From Kiritimatiellia bacterium (GTDB lineage: Bacteria > Verrucomicrobiota > Kiritimatiellia > RFP12 > UBA1067), in the NCBI GenBank assembly GCA_017547265.1, contig JAFYQC010000193.1, forward strand, positions 1 to 13,437: a DNA stretch of 13,437 nucleotides, in the 5' to 3' direction. Under the pieces are notes generated by a model. That model searched no databases and was not told where the DNA came from. It saw nothing but the letters and a program-made list of their open reading frames with translations. How positions within the stretch are numbered: the first letter of the stretch is position 1; the number at the start of each line of letters is the position of its first letter. Positions 12,562-13,437 of this stretch are shown here, piece after piece. A program made the position numbers and the translations under genes.

Positions 12562-13437
12562 TTACCGAACGACAAAATTGACCATGCGCTTCGGGACGGC
12601 GACGACCTTGACGATCGTCTTGCCTTCGAGGAACTTGGCGACGTCTGCGTTCGCCTTTGCCGCGGCTTCCATCTCGGCGGGAGTCGCCGCGATGGGAACC
12701 ATGACGCGCCCGCGGAGCTTGCCCATGACCTGGACGGGAATCTCGATCTCGTCCTCTACGAGCGCTGCGGGGTCGAACTTGGGCCACGGCTCGTACGCGA
12801 GCGACTTGTCGTGACCGAGGAACTGCCAAAGCTCTTCGCCAAGATGCGGCGCAAACGGCGAGAGGCAGAGGACAAAGGTCTCAAGGAACGGACGGGGAAG
12901 ACCAGTCTCTCCCGCACCCCCACATGCGGAACTGGAGCTTTTTGCGTGCTCCTCCGCCTCGTTGATGAAGACCATCATCGCGGAGATGCCGGTGTTGAAA
13001 TTCATCGTCTCGAGGTCTTCGCCGACCTTCTTGACCATCGCGGCGAGGCTCTTCGCCTCAGCCTTGGTCATCGCGCGGTCGACGACAGGCGTCTCGGTGA
13101 CGAGGCGGTTGGCGCGCTTGAGGAAGCGATACACGCCCTCGACGCCCTTGGTGGACCACGGCTTTACGGCCTGCAGGGGCCCCATGAACATTTCGTAGAG
13201 GCGAAGCGAGTCTGCGCCGTAGTCGCGGATCACGTCATCGGGATTGACGACGTTCTTCAAAGACTTCGACATCTTCGCGGGGAACTCGGTGAGCTCCTCC
13301 ATCTCGCCGCCTTCCTCTGCGCCCCAGGGCTTGCCATCGCGCCATTCAATCTTGTCCATCGGGACGAGAACGCCGCGCTTCGTCTTGTAGGCCATGCCAA
13401 GGATCATTCCCTGGTTGACGAGACGCTGGAACGGCTC
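12562..13437 (-). CDS. leuS: leucyl-tRNA synthetase, C-terminal part
   Basis: The last 291 codons of a class I aminoacyl-tRNA synthetase that charges tRNA-Leu. The gene runs off the right edge and opens here with 'EPFQRLVNQGMILG', a LeuS hallmark before the KMSKS loop. KMSKS lies at 13261-13275, within 'KMSKSLKNVVNPDDVI'. Then follow 'YGADSLRLYEMFMGPL', the anticodon-binding helices ('ETMNFNTGISAMMVFINEAE', 'LSPFAPHLGEELWQ') and a C-terminal domain that begins 'IPVQVMGKLRGRVMVP' and ends FVVR. All agree with a bacterial LeuS. Between two helices of the anticodon-binding domain a Ser/Gly-rich stretch, SSSSACGGAGETG (12903-12939), is longer than usual and coded by a hairpin-forming DNA segment. 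The catalytic domain, editing domain and start are outside the window. No terminator with a T run follows it. Confidence 0.96.
   Translation of the reverse strand, partial: EPFQRLVNQGMILGMAYKTKRGVLVPMDKIEWRDGKPWGAEEGGEMEELTEFPAKMSKSLKNVVNPDDVIRDYGADSLRLYEMFMGPLQAVKPWSTKGVEGVYRFLKRANRLVTETPVVDRAMTKAEAKSLAAMVKKVGEDLETMNFNTGISAMMVFINEAEEHAKSSSSACGGAGETGLPRPFLETFVLCLSPFAPHLGEELWQFLGHDKSLAYEPWPKFDPAALVEDEIEIPVQVMGKLRGRVMVPIAATPAEMEAAAKANADVAKFLEGKTIVKVVAVPKRMVNFVVR
12902..12952. repeat. hairpin-forming in-frame insertion in leuS
   Basis: Plus strand: CCAGT (12902-12906) pairs with ACTGG (12931-12935); nested inside, CCGCA (12912-12916) pairs with TGCGG (12925-12929). Directly beside them GGAGC (12934-12938) pairs with GCTCC (12948-12952). 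Together they cover about 51 bp coding a low-complexity Ser/Gly segment in a variable surface loop of LeuS. Nested palindromes inside a coding region suggest a small palindromic element inserted in frame. No second copy is seen in this window. Confidence 0.45.

Noticed and set aside
12492..12575. 28-residue N-terminal extension of the YcfL-type protein (start at 12575)
   Set aside because: It would cover the operon promoter and palindrome, and it buries the lipoprotein signal. A strong ribosome site precedes the ATG at 12491.

Overview
The window looks like chromosome of a Gram-negative bacterium with GC-rich coding sequence, most probably from the PVC / Verrucomicrobiota side (Kiritimatiellae- or Lentisphaerae-like). 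The pointers are the short omega subunit, the NifU-like protein of a type seen in gut anaerobes, the LpoB/YcfL/COG3014 lipoprotein set and the TMEM43 protein. The phylum is an inference from family resemblance. All 14 protein-coding genes lie on the minus strand, so the window is read from high to low coordinates. There is no gene-free stretch over 300 bp, and I see no tRNA, rRNA, transposase or CRISPR array.

In transcription order: (1) 13437-12562, the 3' part of leuS, carrying an odd hairpin-forming in-frame insertion. (2) 12491-5990, seven tightly packed genes for exported proteins: a YcfL-type lipoprotein, an LpoB-type lipoprotein, an unknown 443-residue secreted protein, a FlgT/CsgG-like three-part protein, an LA_2272-type surface-repeat protein, a COG3014 lipoprotein and a retropepsin-like aspartyl protease. 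Four junctions overlap or nearly touch. This cell-envelope operon is the most interesting part of the window. (3) 5927-5373, a divergent ThyX-like protein with a Cys-rich tail, preceded by four 9-bp tandem repeats. (4) 5333-4602, rpoZ and smpB, with the stop codon directly abutting the start codon. (5) 4546-3146, secY as a lone gene followed by a strong hairpin. (6) 2982-829, a TMEM43 membrane protein followed by a CsgG-family protein. (7) 757-65, a NifU-like Fe-S scaffold protein, then the first 15 codons of a next gene that may be its usual GGGtGRT partner.

Five of the transcription units are preceded by the same promoter form: a perfect TATAAT with an upstream TGG or TGA (extended -10) and usually a weak -35. 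The promoter of the envelope operon also carries a perfect 16-bp palindrome over its -35 region, a candidate operator or leuS terminator. The housekeeping genes (leuS, rpoZ, smpB, secY) cover translation, transcription, ribosome rescue and export. The envelope operon and the TMEM43-CsgG pair appear to be two separate outer-envelope modules, linked by a shared C-terminal domain in their CsgG-type members.
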